Origin: Clostridium sp. C2-6-12 | GTDB lineage: Bacteria; Bacillota; Clostridia; Clostridiales; Clostridiaceae | Direction: 5' to 3' | Assembly (NCBI RefSeq): GCF_009928485.1 | Contig: NZ_JAABNP010000012.1 | Span: 62,001-126,000, forward strand | Length of the DNA stretch: 64,000 bases | Shown here: one piece after another, positions 1-8,670 of the stretch | Numbering within the stretch: the first letter of the stretch is position 1 | How the letters are laid out: every line of letters starts with the position of its first letter | Position numbers and translations under genes: made by a program | Notes under the pieces: model-generated | Database searches by the model: none | Seen by the model: the letters and a program-made list of their open reading frames with translations, nothing else | What the model was told of the DNA's origin: nothing

Positions 1-192
1 GCTTTAAAATGTATTTCAACTTATTTTTTAAAATAGTTTTAATTAAGTGAAAATATCATCTTTACATATGTGATGCATAGTAATAATAAATATTTCTTAT
101 ATGAGAAATAAAAAATAGTTTTTTACTATGTTGCAGGGCTTTTATTAAAAGATAATTTATGAGGCAAATTTGTTTTTAGGAGGTGCTAGATT

Positions 193-1089
193 ATGAGTAA
201 TTTTATAATTGCAGCAGGTCATACTGCTAGTGGTAATGTTGGATGTGGGGTTATTAATAAACTTGATGAAAGTAATTGTACAAGGGAAATTGGAGCTTTA
301 GTTGTAGAGTTTCTACGGGAAAAAGGTCATGGAGTTAATTTGCTTAGAATTGATGAGGCGAATAAATACAGCTCAGAAGATTGTTATGTAAGATCAATTC
401 AAGCAAATCAAATAGCACAAAGTTTAGACATAGAGCTTTATGTTGAAATTCATATTAATGCAGGAGGAGGAACAGGGCCAGAGGTTTGTGTTACAGGTAA
501 GTCAGAAATAGCAAATCAATATGCCGTTAAGGTTTGTAATGCTTTGGCATGTAGCTTAAATTTACCTAACAGAGGTGCGAAAACAAGAAATCTTATTGTT
601 CTTAATAAAACTATTATGCCTGCAATCTTAATTGAGTGTTTGTTTGCTGATAGTGAGGATGCAGATAAATATAATGCTGAAGTCATTGCAAGAGCTATTG
701 TTAATGGATTAGTTGGTGCTGAGAGTTCAAGTGATGGTCAATGGAAATATGGTTGGAATTGTAATTCTATTGGATGGTGGTATTCCCTTGATCCTATAAA
801 TAAATTTTATTTTACTTTTGATAATGGATGGAAGGAAATTGAGGGTGAGTGGTATATTTTTGATAACAGGGGATATGCTTTGCAAAGTGCCTGGTATTAT
901 GATGAGGGGTATAAGGCTTGGTATTACTTTGATGAAAGCTGCAAGATGGTTAGAGGGGAGAATGATAAGCCTTTATGGAAGTGGATTGATGGTGGCTGTT
1001 ATGCTTTTGGAGAAGATGGGAGAATGTATAGGGATTGTGTAACTACTGATGGATTTAGCGTTGATGAGAGTGTGGCTTGGATTAAATAG
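193..1089 (+). CDS. N-acetylmuramoyl-L-alanine amidase with C-terminal wall-binding repeats
   Basis: This enzyme is predicted to cut the amide bond between muramic acid and the stem peptide of peptidoglycan. Residues 3-175 form an Amidase_3 domain, with zinc or catalytic candidates H10 (AAGH), E32, H87 (EIHINAG) and E148 (LIECLF). Residues 183-298 are rich in Trp, Tyr and Gly and repeat the pattern of choline-binding-type wall repeats (GWNCNSIGWWY, EWYIFDNRGY, AWYYFDESC). There is no signal peptide, so it resembles a phage endolysin or an autolysin released by lysis. The ATG is preceded by AGGAGGTG at good spacing. No holin or other phage gene lies nearby, so this is probably a solitary lysin-like gene. 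The fold is secure; the ligand of the repeats is inferred. Confidence 0.88.
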   Translation: MSNFIIAAGHTASGNVGCGVINKLDESNCTREIGALVVEFLREKGHGVNLLRIDEANKYSSEDCYVRSIQANQIAQSLDIELYVEIHINAGGGTGPEVCVTGKSEIANQYAVKVCNALACSLNLPNRGAKTRNLIVLNKTIMPAILIECLFADSEDADKYNAEVIARAIVNGLVGAESSSDGQWKYGWNCNSIGWWYSLDPINKFYFTFDNGWKEIEGEWYIFDNRGYALQSAWYYDEGYKAWYYFDESCKMVRGENDKPLWKWIDGGCYAFGEDGRMYRDCVTTDGFSVDESVAWIK

Positions 1090-1199
1090 ATTTTATAAGG
1101 ATTTATATGTTGAATTTGTTAAAAAAAAGAATTAATATAAGTTTAATACAGATAATATACTAAAAGTGGGAAATATAACAGTTTAAAAGAGAGGTTTAA

Positions 1200-1856
1200 A
1201 TGAAAGAAAAAGTAATCAGAGTAAAAGGCAAAGGAACAGTTTCAATGGCACCAGATTGCATTGAGATAAATATTAATTTATCAGAAAATTATATAACCTA
1301 TGAACAATCAATGGAAGCAGCAGCTGAATCCTTAGAAGAAATTAGAAAAGTCTTAAAACCTTTAGGTTTTGATAAGAAGGATATAAAGACAACGAATTTT
1401 AACATTAATTCTAAGTTTGATAGCAAAAGAAATAAATCTGGTGATTATGTAAGATACTTTGTGGGATATATTTATAAAAATGATTTAAGTATTGAATTCG
1501 ATAATGATAATAAAAAATTAGGAAAAGTATTATATGCATTATCAAAGTGTAGCTCAAAGCCAGAATTTTCGATTAAGTATAAGATGAAAGATTATTCAAA
1601 TATGAAGGAACTTTTGTTAGAAAGATCAGTGGAAGATGCTAAGAAGAAAGCACTTATAATATCAAAAGCAGCAGGTGTAACACTAGGTGAAATTATAAAT
1701 ATTGATTATAGCTGGAATGATATTAATATATATCATGAAGATAAGGTGTTATATGAAAGTATGAGTTGTTGTGAATCAAGTATTGAAACTATTGATTTGC
1801 AGGCAGAGGATTTATCTACAAGTGATACGGTGACAGTGATTTGGGAAATTGTTTAA
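1200..1856 (+). CDS. SIMPL domain (DUF541) protein
   Basis: The 218-residue protein matches the SIMPL/DUF541 pattern. It opens with a KVIRVKGKGTVSMAPD strand, continues through a long helix (ESLEEIRKVLKPLGF), then the I-K-T-T-N-F-N-I strand, and ends with the ARKKA-like helix DAKKKALIISKAAGVTLGEI. Members elsewhere are periplasmic or surface proteins of unclear function that form ring oligomers. This copy lacks a signal peptide and is probably cytosolic, as is common in clostridia. The start follows a GAGAGG site. It stands alone, more than 100 bp from both neighbours. The function is unknown. Confidence 0.82.
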   Translation: MKEKVIRVKGKGTVSMAPDCIEININLSENYITYEQSMEAAAESLEEIRKVLKPLGFDKKDIKTTNFNINSKFDSKRNKSGDYVRYFVGYIYKNDLSIEFDNDNKKLGKVLYALSKCSSKPEFSIKYKMKDYSNMKELLLERSVEDAKKKALIISKAAGVTLGEIINIDYSWNDINIYHEDKVLYESMSCCESSIETIDLQAEDLSTSDTVTVIWEIV

Positions 1857-1985
1857 ATTATTTTCTCAGTTATTTTTACTTTTAGTAACAATAATAAATG
1901 GTACATTAGCAACTATTAAATACAAAAAGGAAAATAAGTTAAATTAATTAATATAAGGATGGAAATGAAAAGAGGGCGGAGAAAA

Positions 1986-2228
1986 ATGGAGATATTAGTA
2001 ATAAGACATGGACAGTCAGTTGCTGATATAGAAGGTAGAATGGAGGGGAGAGCAGATTTCCCTATTAATAATCTTTTTGCTAGTTTTATAAAGCTACCAT
2101 TTAATACTGAGTATTCTATAAATTCAGGAGATACAGGTATTCATCTGTGGAAAGTAGCTAATAATCAAAGAGAGATTATTTTTTTAAATGGGCAAGAGCA
2201 CTTGCTTGAATTAAGTAATTTGAAATGA
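1986..2228 (+). pseudogene. Histidine phosphatase, internally deleted
   Basis: The frame begins with the phosphatase signature LVIRHGQS and GRADFPI, as in the N-terminus of the phosphoglycerate-mutase-like family. It then jumps directly to a C-terminal stretch (NSGDTGIHLWKV, REIIFLNGQEHL). Intact relatives are about 180-210 residues; here about 80 remain, so roughly 110 central residues carrying the second catalytic His are missing. Reading frame and stop are kept, so a short product could still be made, but it cannot hold the active site. I chose the ATG at 1986 because family members start at this MEILVIRHG; an upstream in-frame ATG at 1959 is possible. An intact family member lies at 40903-41532. 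Confidence 0.75.
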
Positions 2229-2255
2229 CAGATTTCTTATAAGGAGGTAATAACC

Positions 2256-2768
2256 GTGGTACTAGAAACTAAAAGATTAGCATTAAGAGAAATGACACAA
2301 GGAGATTTCACTGCTCTTTGTAAAATTTTACAGAATGAGGATGTAATGTATGCATATGAGGGTCCATTTAGTAGTAATGAGGTTCAAGGATGGCTTGATA
2401 AACAATTAGGACGTTATAAAGAATATGGTTTTGGTCTATGGGCAGTTGTTTTGAAAGAAACAGGTGAAATGATAGGACAATGTGGCTTGTCAATGCAGGA
2501 TTACAATGGTGGCAAGCTAATGGAAGTAGGATATCTTTTTCAAAAAGAACACTGGCATCATGGATATGCAAGTGAGGCGGCAATTGCCTGCAAAGAATAT
2601 GCTTTTGATAAGCTTAAGGCTAAAGAAGTATATTCTATTATTAGAGATACAAATATATCATCTCAAAATGTAGCAATAAGAAATGGAATGACTTGTATTG
2701 AGAAATTTATCAAGCATTATCGTGGTTTGGATATACCTCATTTTTTATTTTCTATTAAGAATATATAA
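2256..2768 (+). CDS. GNAT family N-acetyltransferase (RimJ/RimL type)
   Basis: The protein is predicted to transfer an acetyl group from acetyl-CoA to an amine. It has the RimJ/L-type opening VLETKRLALREMTQGDF, a central strand (GLWAVVLKETGEMIGQCGL), the acetyl-CoA loop region with YLFQKEHWHHGYASEA, and the NVAIRNGMTCIEKF motif that closes GNAT domains. The length of 170 residues is typical. The start is GTG, set by a strong AAGGAGG site 8 bases upstream. It directly follows the broken phosphatase gene. The substrate (protein N-terminus, antibiotic or small amine) cannot be read from sequence. Confidence 0.85.
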   Translation: MVLETKRLALREMTQGDFTALCKILQNEDVMYAYEGPFSSNEVQGWLDKQLGRYKEYGFGLWAVVLKETGEMIGQCGLSMQDYNGGKLMEVGYLFQKEHWHHGYASEAAIACKEYAFDKLKAKEVYSIIRDTNISSQNVAIRNGMTCIEKFIKHYRGLDIPHFLFSIKNI

Positions 2769-2968
2769 TGAGTATGATACAGAGTGGAACAAATTTGGAG
2801 TTAAAGTTAAGCATTATAAATTATACACATTTAAAAAGAGCAATATTTGATAAAAGTACATTTACTAAATATGATATATTAACATTGAAATATATAATCA
2901 GGATTTGATAAAGATTTAAATTATATGGACAATATAAAGCAAAGTAAGTTGAGGAATAGGAGTAAGAA

Positions 2969-3739
2969 ATGGAAAATGCTATAATTGATTATTATAATGC
3001 TTATGATGAAGATGGAAGATTTTTTAGAAATAATGGACATCAAATAGAAATCATAACTTCAATGACATATTTTAAAAAATTATTTAAAAAGGGATCATTT
3101 ATACTAGATGGCTGTGCTGGAACAGGTAATTATTCGTTTAAATTGGCAGAGTTAGGACATAAGGTCATTGCAGGAGATATTGTTCCACATAATGTTGATA
3201 TTATTAGAGATAAGCAAAATACAAATCCTATATTGAAGGATATTTATACTGGAAACATAACTGACTTAACGCGTTTTGAAAATGAAATGTTTGATGTTGT
3301 TTTGTGTATGGGAGCCTTTTATCATATTGATAATGAAGATAGAAATATTGCAATGTCAGAATGTTTACGGGTGTTAAAGCCAAAAGGATTATTAGTTATT
3401 TCATATATAAACAATATGGCTGTTTCAGTATATTCATTAAATTCAAGTAATAAACTTGAAAATATTGAACAAGCTATTTCTTCCTATAATAACAAAACAA
3501 GAGATGGAATATTCTTAAATATGTCACCATTAGAAATTGAGCAAATAGCCCAAAAGCACAATGCTAAGATAGTTGCTCATATTGCAGCAGATGGCATAGG
3601 ATACCTTCTTTCAGACAAGATAAATCAAGCTAATAAAGAAGATTTTGATAAATGGATTCAATTTCATTTAAAAACTTGTGAAGATAAAAGTTTATTAGGC
3701 TATAGCTTACATGGATTGATCATCTTAGAAAAAGTATGA
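2969..3739 (+). CDS. Class I SAM-dependent methyltransferase
   Basis: The protein has a Rossmann-type methyltransferase core. Motif I is LDGCAGTGNYSFKLAELG (about residues 46-63), followed by the acidic residue of motif II in VIAGDIVPHNVD, the motif IV strand FDVVLCMGAFYHI, and the post-IV helix with ECLRVLKPKGLLVISYI. The 256-residue length suits a small-molecule methyltransferase of the Methyltransf_11/25 type. ATAGGAG precedes the ATG. It is monocistronic: 200 bp lie upstream and 69 bp separate it from the next gene. The substrate is unknown. Five more methyltransferase genes or gene parts occur in this window and are only distantly alike. Confidence 0.85.
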   Translation: MENAIIDYYNAYDEDGRFFRNNGHQIEIITSMTYFKKLFKKGSFILDGCAGTGNYSFKLAELGHKVIAGDIVPHNVDIIRDKQNTNPILKDIYTGNITDLTRFENEMFDVVLCMGAFYHIDNEDRNIAMSECLRVLKPKGLLVISYINNMAVSVYSLNSSNKLENIEQAISSYNNKTRDGIFLNMSPLEIEQIAQKHNAKIVAHIAADGIGYLLSDKINQANKEDFDKWIQFHLKTCEDKSLLGYSLHGLIILEKV

Positions 3740-3808
3740 ATTTAAATGGAATAGATGGGACATATATCTGAAAATTTATTAACAAATTAGAAGGTTTGGA
3801 GTTATTTT

Positions 3809-4390
3809 ATGAAAAACTTATCAATTGACTTTTACTTAAAAAGAAATTCACATAGTGAATTTATTACGGATTTATATAGATACTTATTAGAATTAAAAAA
3901 ATGTGTTTATGTGAAAATAATATATAACCCTGAAAAATTAGAAAAGCCTGAAGTAGATATTTTAACTAAAATTTTCAACTCTTATACATGTGAAGATTTA
4001 AAAGATTCCACATTTTATTTAGAAAATTTATATGATGAAGACTTGGCAAAAGATCCGTTATGTTTAGAAGAAATAATTAAAGAGAGTTTTAGTGAATATA
4101 ATGTTACTTGTTATAGTTCATTTATAGATAGTAAACTAATTGAAGGCTTATTAACTGATTTTTCTTATTCTAATATAGATCATCTTTATAAACTTAATTG
4201 CAATCAAATTATGTTTTTTACGAATAAGGATGATTATGAATCAATGGTATTAGGAGTTTATGATTTTCAAACAATGTTTTCTATCAGCCATTTGGATAAT
4301 GAAGAGGTTCATATGATTAAAAGCATTTTTGGTTCTAAATTTAATATTAATAACTTAGAAATAGATATTTATGAAAATGAGATAAATTGA
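3809..4390 (+). CDS. Hypothetical protein
   Basis: I do not recognise this 193-residue protein. It is acidic and predicted cytosolic, with no signal peptide or membrane segment. It begins NLSIDFYLKRNSHSEFITDLYRYLL and carries alternating hydrophobic strands (KCVYVKIIYN, CNQIMFFTN, MVLGVYDFQTMFSI) that suggest a mixed alpha/beta fold. The ATG follows TTGGAG. It may be cotranscribed with the methyltransferase 69 bp upstream. The coding potential is convincing because of its length, ribosome site and low-GC codon use, but no function can be assigned. Confidence 0.6.
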   Translation: MKNLSIDFYLKRNSHSEFITDLYRYLLELKKCVYVKIIYNPEKLEKPEVDILTKIFNSYTCEDLKDSTFYLENLYDEDLAKDPLCLEEIIKESFSEYNVTCYSSFIDSKLIEGLLTDFSYSNIDHLYKLNCNQIMFFTNKDDYESMVLGVYDFQTMFSISHLDNEEVHMIKSIFGSKFNINNLEIDIYENEIN

Positions 4391-4588
4391 TGTGAAAAAG
4401 TCGTATTACTGGCACTAAAGCTAAGTAGTGTGGCTTTTTATGTTATAAATTAATTCTTCAGTATGATGACAGAAGGGATAGTTAATTGAAAAAGCCTAAC
4501 AGAGATATTTAAATGTAGTTGAGATTTTTTCTTTGGTATTCTAAACATGGATATGAGTTATTTCATCTATTGCTTATTTGCAGAAGTG

Positions 4589-4972
4589 TTATTTTTGTTT
4601 CATTCCAAAAGCAATCCACCGTCCGTCTATATCTTCTAAAACAAATTCCATATTATTATAATCAGTCATATGGAGTGGACGAACAATTTTAGCACCTTTG
4701 CTTATAAATTCATTTTGTAAGGCTTCTTGATTGTCAGTAATAAAATAAGAATCTTCCCCATAACCGTAAAGTTCTCTATTCGTATAAATTTTTTTAGTAT
4801 TTGCTTTAGTCAAGACTATTTCCACACTATCACGGTAAAGGCATATGTGTGGCTCTTTTACATCTAAATATTTAACAATTCTAAATCCCATAATCTCATT
4901 ATAATACTTAGCGGTTTCTTCGATATTAGGCGTAGGAAACACCGCAAGTATTGAATGAAGAATCTTTTCCAT
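4589..4972 (-). CDS. VOC (glyoxalase/bleomycin-resistance) family protein
   Basis: The protein has the paired beta-alpha-beta-beta-beta layout of the vicinal oxygen chelate fold: ILAVFPTPNIEETAKYYNEIMGFRIV, then EPHICLYRDSVEIVLTK, and a second half with SYFITDNQEALQNEFISKGAKIV and NMEFVLEDIDGRWIAFG. The closing E-D-x-D-G-R-x-I-A-F pattern is typical. Members bind drugs or act as lyases and dioxygenases. I placed the start at 4972, where AAGGAGAG precedes ATG, giving 127 residues; a longer in-frame reading to 5032 lacks a ribosome site. Its promoter region carries a dyad shared with the gene cluster below 8574. Confidence 0.82.
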   Translation of the reverse strand: MEKILHSILAVFPTPNIEETAKYYNEIMGFRIVKYLDVKEPHICLYRDSVEIVLTKANTKKIYTNRELYGYGEDSYFITDNQEALQNEFISKGAKIVRPLHMTDYNNMEFVLEDIDGRWIAFGMKQK

Positions 4973-4984
4973 ATATAATCTCTC

Positions 4985-5056
4985 CTTTACATAATAATTA
5001 CAATTATGATTCATATAATAAATGTGAATCAATTAAACTGACATTTTTCATATTTT
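4985..5056 (-). promoter_or_regulatory. Duplicated leader with dyad operator (copy 1)
   Basis: The dyad TGATTCA-N11-TGAATCA occupies 5007-5031, and the flanking 70 bp closely match 8600-8670. Read on the minus strand, TTGATT and CATAAT are spaced 18 bp apart and could be the -35 and -10 boxes, so the dyad would overlap both and suits a repressor site. It lies directly upstream of the VOC gene ribosome site. Confidence 0.55.
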
Positions 5057-5105
5057 GTTTTAGCAGATAAATTGGATTTTGTAAACTGCAAATACTATTA
5101 TCATT

Positions 5106-5798
5106 TTAAATGTACTTTCTTAACCACTGTGTAACAGCTTGTGATTGTTCCTTTGTATGAAAATCATGTTCACTGCCGAGTGATACTGTTAAGTCGCTAT
5201 TGAACTTTTTTGCAAAACTATCTATAACAGCACGACTTTGCAAATTATCTTCTGTCCCATAAATAATTGCAGTAGGTATATTCCATTTGTCAATAGGATG
5301 TTCTTTTACATAGCAGTAGTAATCCCATGAAAGAGTATCAATTGGTGTAAATATTTCCTTTTTCTCTCTAAGTAATTCTTCTGTAACATTGAACCATTTG
5401 AACATTTTACATATTAAGTGTTCCATATCAAGAATTGGTGACTGAAATAAGCATTTCTTGATTGAAAGATTTTTATATGCAAGCAAACTGAAATACGCAC
5501 CAAGACTACATCCGAATAAGCTTATATTCTTCCAATTTTTTTGCACGTATGTTCCAATTATTTCAAGGTCATGTACTCCATTCCAAACATTGCATAGATA
5601 ATTTTCATTTTTTCGCTCACCATGTTCCGGAAGGTCAAAGCTAAGAACTTGATATCCTCTTTCAACTGCTATTTCTGCAAATTCATGTGCACTTTCTTTG
5701 TTTGACATTTTTCCATGAACAAATATATATATTTTATCTGAAAGTTCTCCCCATAAAATAGCTGGAATATTTTCTATTTTTATTTTTCTTGTATTCAT
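5106..5798 (-). CDS. Alpha/beta hydrolase
   Basis: This 230-residue serine hydrolase has a full catalytic set: nucleophile S98 in GCSLG, acid D184 in YGTEDNLQS, and H211 in GSEHDFH. The oxyanion strand is IYIFVHGKM near residue 24-31, and SFDLPEHGE follows, as in small esterase or lipase-like proteins. It has no signal peptide and is cytosolic. The ATG lies after GGGGATGAG. A degenerate coding stretch lies immediately upstream on the same strand. The substrate is unknown. Confidence 0.85.
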   Translation of the reverse strand: MNTRKIKIENIPAILWGELSDKIYIFVHGKMSNKESAHEFAEIAVERGYQVLSFDLPEHGERKNENYLCNVWNGVHDLEIIGTYVQKNWKNISLFGCSLGAYFSLLAYKNLSIKKCLFQSPILDMEHLICKMFKWFNVTEELLREKKEIFTPIDTLSWDYYCYVKEHPIDKWNIPTAIIYGTEDNLQSRAVIDSFAKKFNSDLTVSLGSEHDFHTKEQSQAVTQWLRKYI

Positions 5799-5848
5799 AT
5801 GCTCATCCCCATATTTGATTTCTATTAATTTACAATCAAATTATAACG

Positions 5849-6003
5849 TCATATCTCATAATTTATATAGTTCATAAATAATTCTGTAATAAAATTGTCC
5901 ATACTATCAAAAATATAAGCGGCATTTTTATCTCATTAATATTAATCTCTATATCATCAAAACTCAGCTCCAAACCGATCTACCTTGCATTTTCATGTAG
6001 CCT
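5849..6003 (-). pseudogene. Unrecognised coding remnant
   Basis: On the minus strand this stretch reads as protein-like sequence (RLHENAR, a stop, then GLELSFDDIEIN). After one frameshift it continues AAYIFDSMDNFITELFMNYI to a stop at 5849-5851. The change of frame and the internal stop mark it as decayed. I do not recognise the family. It lies between the HAD gene and the alpha/beta hydrolase on the same strand. Confidence 0.4.
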
Positions 6004-6073
6004 TTTTACTAAGCATAGGATCACAATACAATACATTTTAATATTTCTATCATACCAAGCTTCCCCACAATAC

Positions 6074-6565
6074 TTATAATAACATTTCAATTGCTTTATC
6101 AGCATCTTTTTCTGTAATTCCTATCTCTGGATTAGTTCGTATTTGCCTAATAGCTAACTCATCATTATGCAAATCTATGTCATCTAAAACTATCCACTTA
6201 TCAATATTAGGATTCTGCTTTAACCATAAAAATATCTCTGATGCTTTCACTTTACTGAACATTTTAGATTTTCTGATTTCTTCAGTAGTTAGGTCTGGAG
6301 TCATTGCATAAATGCTTAAACCAGAATCTAGTAACAAATCAATTAGATTCTGTGCCTCTTTTCTAATTGGCTGCATATCATTATTAAACCAAAATCTCCA
6401 TCCTGAATGCATAACTAGTGCAGCACCTGTTTTATGTACTATTTTTGCTAGCAATTCTATCTTTTCTTTATCGATTAATGTTCCATCACTAATTTCTTTC
6501 TGATGGCTTTCCATCCAGAAATTTGAGTTAATTACTCCATCAATATCTAAAAAAATTACCTTCAT
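6074..6565 (-). CDS. HAD-domain phosphatase-like protein
   Basis: The protein begins KVIFLDIDGVINSN, the DxDG motif I of the HAD superfamily (D7 and D9), and has the motif IV-like stretch KWIVLDDIDLHND near residue 124. It resembles the small HAD domain (about 160 residues) also found in RNA-repair fusion proteins and as stand-alone clostridial genes, with MHSGWRFWF as the motif II region. AGGAGATAT precedes the ATG. Two further partial copies of this gene exist in the window: a leader plus six codons at 6641-6735, and a leader plus the last 25 codons at 25950-26083. The substrate is unknown. Confidence 0.82.
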   Translation of the reverse strand: MKVIFLDIDGVINSNFWMESHQKEISDGTLIDKEKIELLAKIVHKTGAALVMHSGWRFWFNNDMQPIRKEAQNLIDLLLDSGLSIYAMTPDLTTEEIRKSKMFSKVKASEIFLWLKQNPNIDKWIVLDDIDLHNDELAIRQIRTNPEIGITEKDADKAIEMLL

Positions 6566-6640
6566 AATATATCTCCTAAATATAATTCTACTTAACTATA
6601 ACTATATAAATAATTTCTACTACAAATTCAATTTTTTTAA

Positions 6641-6735
6641 TTATAGCAAAGAGCAGACTAAAAAAATTACTTTCATACATCTTTCCTAAATATATTTTCA
6701 ATTAGTTACATATAAATAAATCTCCACAACAAATT
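6641..6735 (-). pseudogene. Stub copy of HAD gene leader and first codons
   Basis: Read on the minus strand, this stretch repeats the upstream region of the intact HAD gene beside it and its first six codons (ATG at 6676, M-K-V-I-F-L), then diverges and stops at 6641. It is a neighbouring, degenerate partial duplicate. Leader and start codon are recognisable, but the CC/TTCC ribosome region has changed. Confidence 0.6.
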
Positions 6736-6782
6736 TACAATTTATCTGCTCATTTACAAATAATATTCACATCTAAAAAAAC

Positions 6783-6823
6783 AGTAACAATCAAACTCGA
6801 GAATTGGAAGTTTGATTGTTACT
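6783..6823 (-). terminator. Intrinsic terminator of the 6855-7439 lipoprotein gene
   Basis: A perfect 14-bp stem (AGTAACAATCAAAC and its complement) with a 13-nt loop is followed, on the minus strand, by a run of seven T. It lies 32 bp after the stop codon of the lipoprotein gene. Confidence 0.85.
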
Positions 6824-6854
6824 ATATTATAGAGCAAATTAACTTTATAATTTA

Positions 6855-7439
6855 TTATGGGTGATATCTTTGTTTCAAATCTGTAACTTGATTGTCTTTT
6901 ATAGTTACATCACATAAAATACCTTGTGTTGTTTCTCCAAGCTCTTTCTTTGCTTCATCAAAGTTTGATTTAGTTGCTTCAGTACCAGTTTTAATTATAC
7001 TATAAGTGGCATTATTTGAAACTTTTACTTTTTTTACTTCTTTGTTTTTATCTCTTATATAATAATCATTAGTATATCTAGAATCTGCTTCTTTTCTTGT
7101 ACATTTATCATCTTCCATTATAGCCTTAATAGCTTCTTCTCCTGACAACCATTGTACGTATTGTATTGAAATATACTTACTTCCACTTTCTTCATACAAC
7201 TTTTTTACATAACCTAATTGTTTGCCATCACTAGTTGTTGCTTTAGCTGTATCAGTTTTAGCTGTAGTGGTTGTTGTATCAGATTTAGCAGCATTAGTTT
7301 TATCATTGTTTGTTTTAGTCTCTGTAGTAGTTGTAGATCCAGATGTTTCTTTTACTGCCTTATCGTCTGCACTTTTGGGGGCACATCCTGTAAAATTAAT
7401 AGTTCCAAGTATTAGTACAGCAATTAATAATTTTTTCAT
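6855..7439 (-). CDS. Putative lipoprotein of unknown function
   Basis: Residues 1-19 form a lipoprotein signal peptide (KKLLIAVLILG, lipobox FTGC, C19). Residues 20-72 are a low-complexity Thr/Lys/Asp/Ala spacer with repeats of TTTT and DTAKATT type. Residues 75-194 form a small folded domain (QLGYVKKLYEESGSKYISIQYVQWLSG, YYIRDKNKEVKKVKVSN) that I cannot assign, and the protein ends TDLKQRYHP. It is predicted to be anchored to the outer face of the membrane. The start is the ATG at 7439, preceded by GGGAGGG; the longer frame upstream has no ribosome site. It is monocistronic with its own terminator. Confidence 0.75.
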   Translation of the reverse strand: MKKLLIAVLILGTINFTGCAPKSADDKAVKETSGSTTTTETKTNNDKTNAAKSDTTTTTAKTDTAKATTSDGKQLGYVKKLYEESGSKYISIQYVQWLSGEEAIKAIMEDDKCTRKEADSRYTNDYYIRDKNKEVKKVKVSNNATYSIIKTGTEATKSNFDEAKKELGETTQGILCDVTIKDNQVTDLKQRYHP

Positions 7440-7536
7440 ATTTCCCTCCCAACGCTTTACATTTTTTATTCTAATTCTATAAATGAGCAATTTTCATAAC
7501 AAATTTTGGTATTAGATAAGATATGCACATATATAT

Positions 7537-7555
7537 AGGCATTGCTGCCTTTTTT
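7537..7555 (+). terminator. Possible orphan hairpin-T-run
   Basis: AGGCA, a 4-nt loop, TGCCT and six T on the plus strand look like a short terminator. No plus-strand gene precedes it, so it may be the end of a lost gene. Confidence 0.3.
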
Positions 7556-7624
7556 AGTTGATGAACAATAAATTACTATTACGCTTAATGATAATATTTT
7601 ATTATGCTCCAATAGGGTTATTAA

Positions 7625-7894
7625 CTACCTTAGTTTTTCTACTTGTTCATCAATCCATTTGTATACATTATTCACTTCTCCAGCATAATCATCATTGATC
7701 TCAAAAAAATTAGAATTATTCTTCTTACAGAGTTCTTTGAGCTCTAAATGATATTTAATAAAATTATCTTTGCTCATATACAAATTATCAAATTCTTTTT
7801 GTTCTATCTCACTTCTATGTTTAATGATTCCTGAATCTAAATACTTATCAATATAATCCTTTGAAAAACCTATATAGAGAGAAATTATCGACAA
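7625..7894 (-). pseudogene. C-terminal protein fragment, family uncertain
   Basis: The 89-residue frame opens at a TTG without any ribosome site, and an in-frame stop lies only 12 bp upstream. It reads like the C-terminal part of a larger soluble protein (SLYIGFSKDYIDKYL, then NFFEINDDYAGEVNNVYKWIDEQV). It might be the tail of a P-loop kinase-like protein, but no phosphate-binding loop is present and I cannot confirm the family. It directly follows the broken beta-helix gene on the same strand. It is probably not expressed as a functional protein. Confidence 0.45.
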
Positions 7895-7907
7895 ATATTC
7901 TGATTAC

Positions 7908-8574
7908 TTAACTTTGTTTTCTATCTACAATCTCACCATTATTTTTCAAAATACTATCCTCTGGAATATAACCTCTCACAGAACACAATGGATAAACAAT
8001 ACAACTTTTACCTAATATTGTACCTGGGTTTAAAACTGTATTACATCCTACTTCTGATGAATCACCTAAAATTGCACCAAATTTCCTTAGGCCAGTTTCA
8101 ATAATATCTGTACCATATTTTACTTTTACTAAAGTTCCATTTGACTTTAAATTAGAGGTTATTGCTCCTGCCCCCAAATGGGATTTATACCCTAATACTG
8201 AATCACTAACATAATTATAATGTGAACCTGTACTTTATTGAAGAGAATTGAATTTTTAATTTCAGTTGAGTTTCCAATAACAACGTCATTTCCAATGATA
8301 ACATTTTCTCTAATATAAGCTGAATGCCTGATTTCGCAATATAACCGATAATTGCCGGACCTTTTATCATAACACTTTTTTCAATAGTAGTGCCTTTTCC
8401 AACCCATACAAATTCCTCAATCCTTTCAAAATCATTTGGCAGGGTTTTTGCGTACTCAAGAATGAAGGTATTAATTTTTGTAAGAACTTCCCAAGGATGT
8501 TTAACCCCTCTAAATATTGCTTGTGCGTCTAATTCTCTCAATGTAAAAAGTTCATTAACGGAAATGCCCATCAT
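7908..8574 (-). pseudogene. Left-handed beta-helix acyl/nucleotidyltransferase, two frameshifts
   Basis: The N-terminal frame (SVNELFTLRELDAQAIFRG, VWVGKGTTIEKSVMIKG) leads into a hexapeptide-repeat beta-helix. It resembles the C-terminal domain of GlmU-like UDP-GlcNAc pyrophosphorylase relatives. Near 8334 one base is missing; restoring it gives CEIRHSAYIRENVIIGNDVVIG. Near 8222 a second single base is missing; restoring it gives NKVQVPHYNYVSDSVLGYK, then the conserved HLGAGAITSN and GAILGDSSEVGCNTVLNPG. The repaired protein would be about 222 residues ending at 7908. The ATG follows AAGGAGGA. Two deletions in otherwise well-kept sequence indicate recent inactivation. Confidence 0.8.
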
Positions 8575-8599
8575 AATCCTCCTTAAATATATTTCGTAA

Positions 8600-8670
8600 T
8601 AATTTACAATTATGATTCATATTAATAGTTTGAATCAATTGAACTGACATTTTTCTTATTTTGTTCAAGT
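8600..8670 (-). promoter_or_regulatory. Duplicated leader with dyad operator (copy 2)
   Basis: The dyad TGATTCA-N11-TGAATCA at 8613-8637 and its surroundings match copy 1 at 4985-5056. It stands upstream of the beta-helix pseudogene in the same position relative to the start. The half-sites are identical in the two copies while the 11-bp centres differ, which suggests a conserved protein-binding site. Confidence 0.55.

Noticed and set aside
193..1089. Prophage region suggested by the endolysin-like amidase
   Set aside because: No holin, portal, capsid, tail or integrase gene lies within the window; a lone lysin-like gene is not enough.
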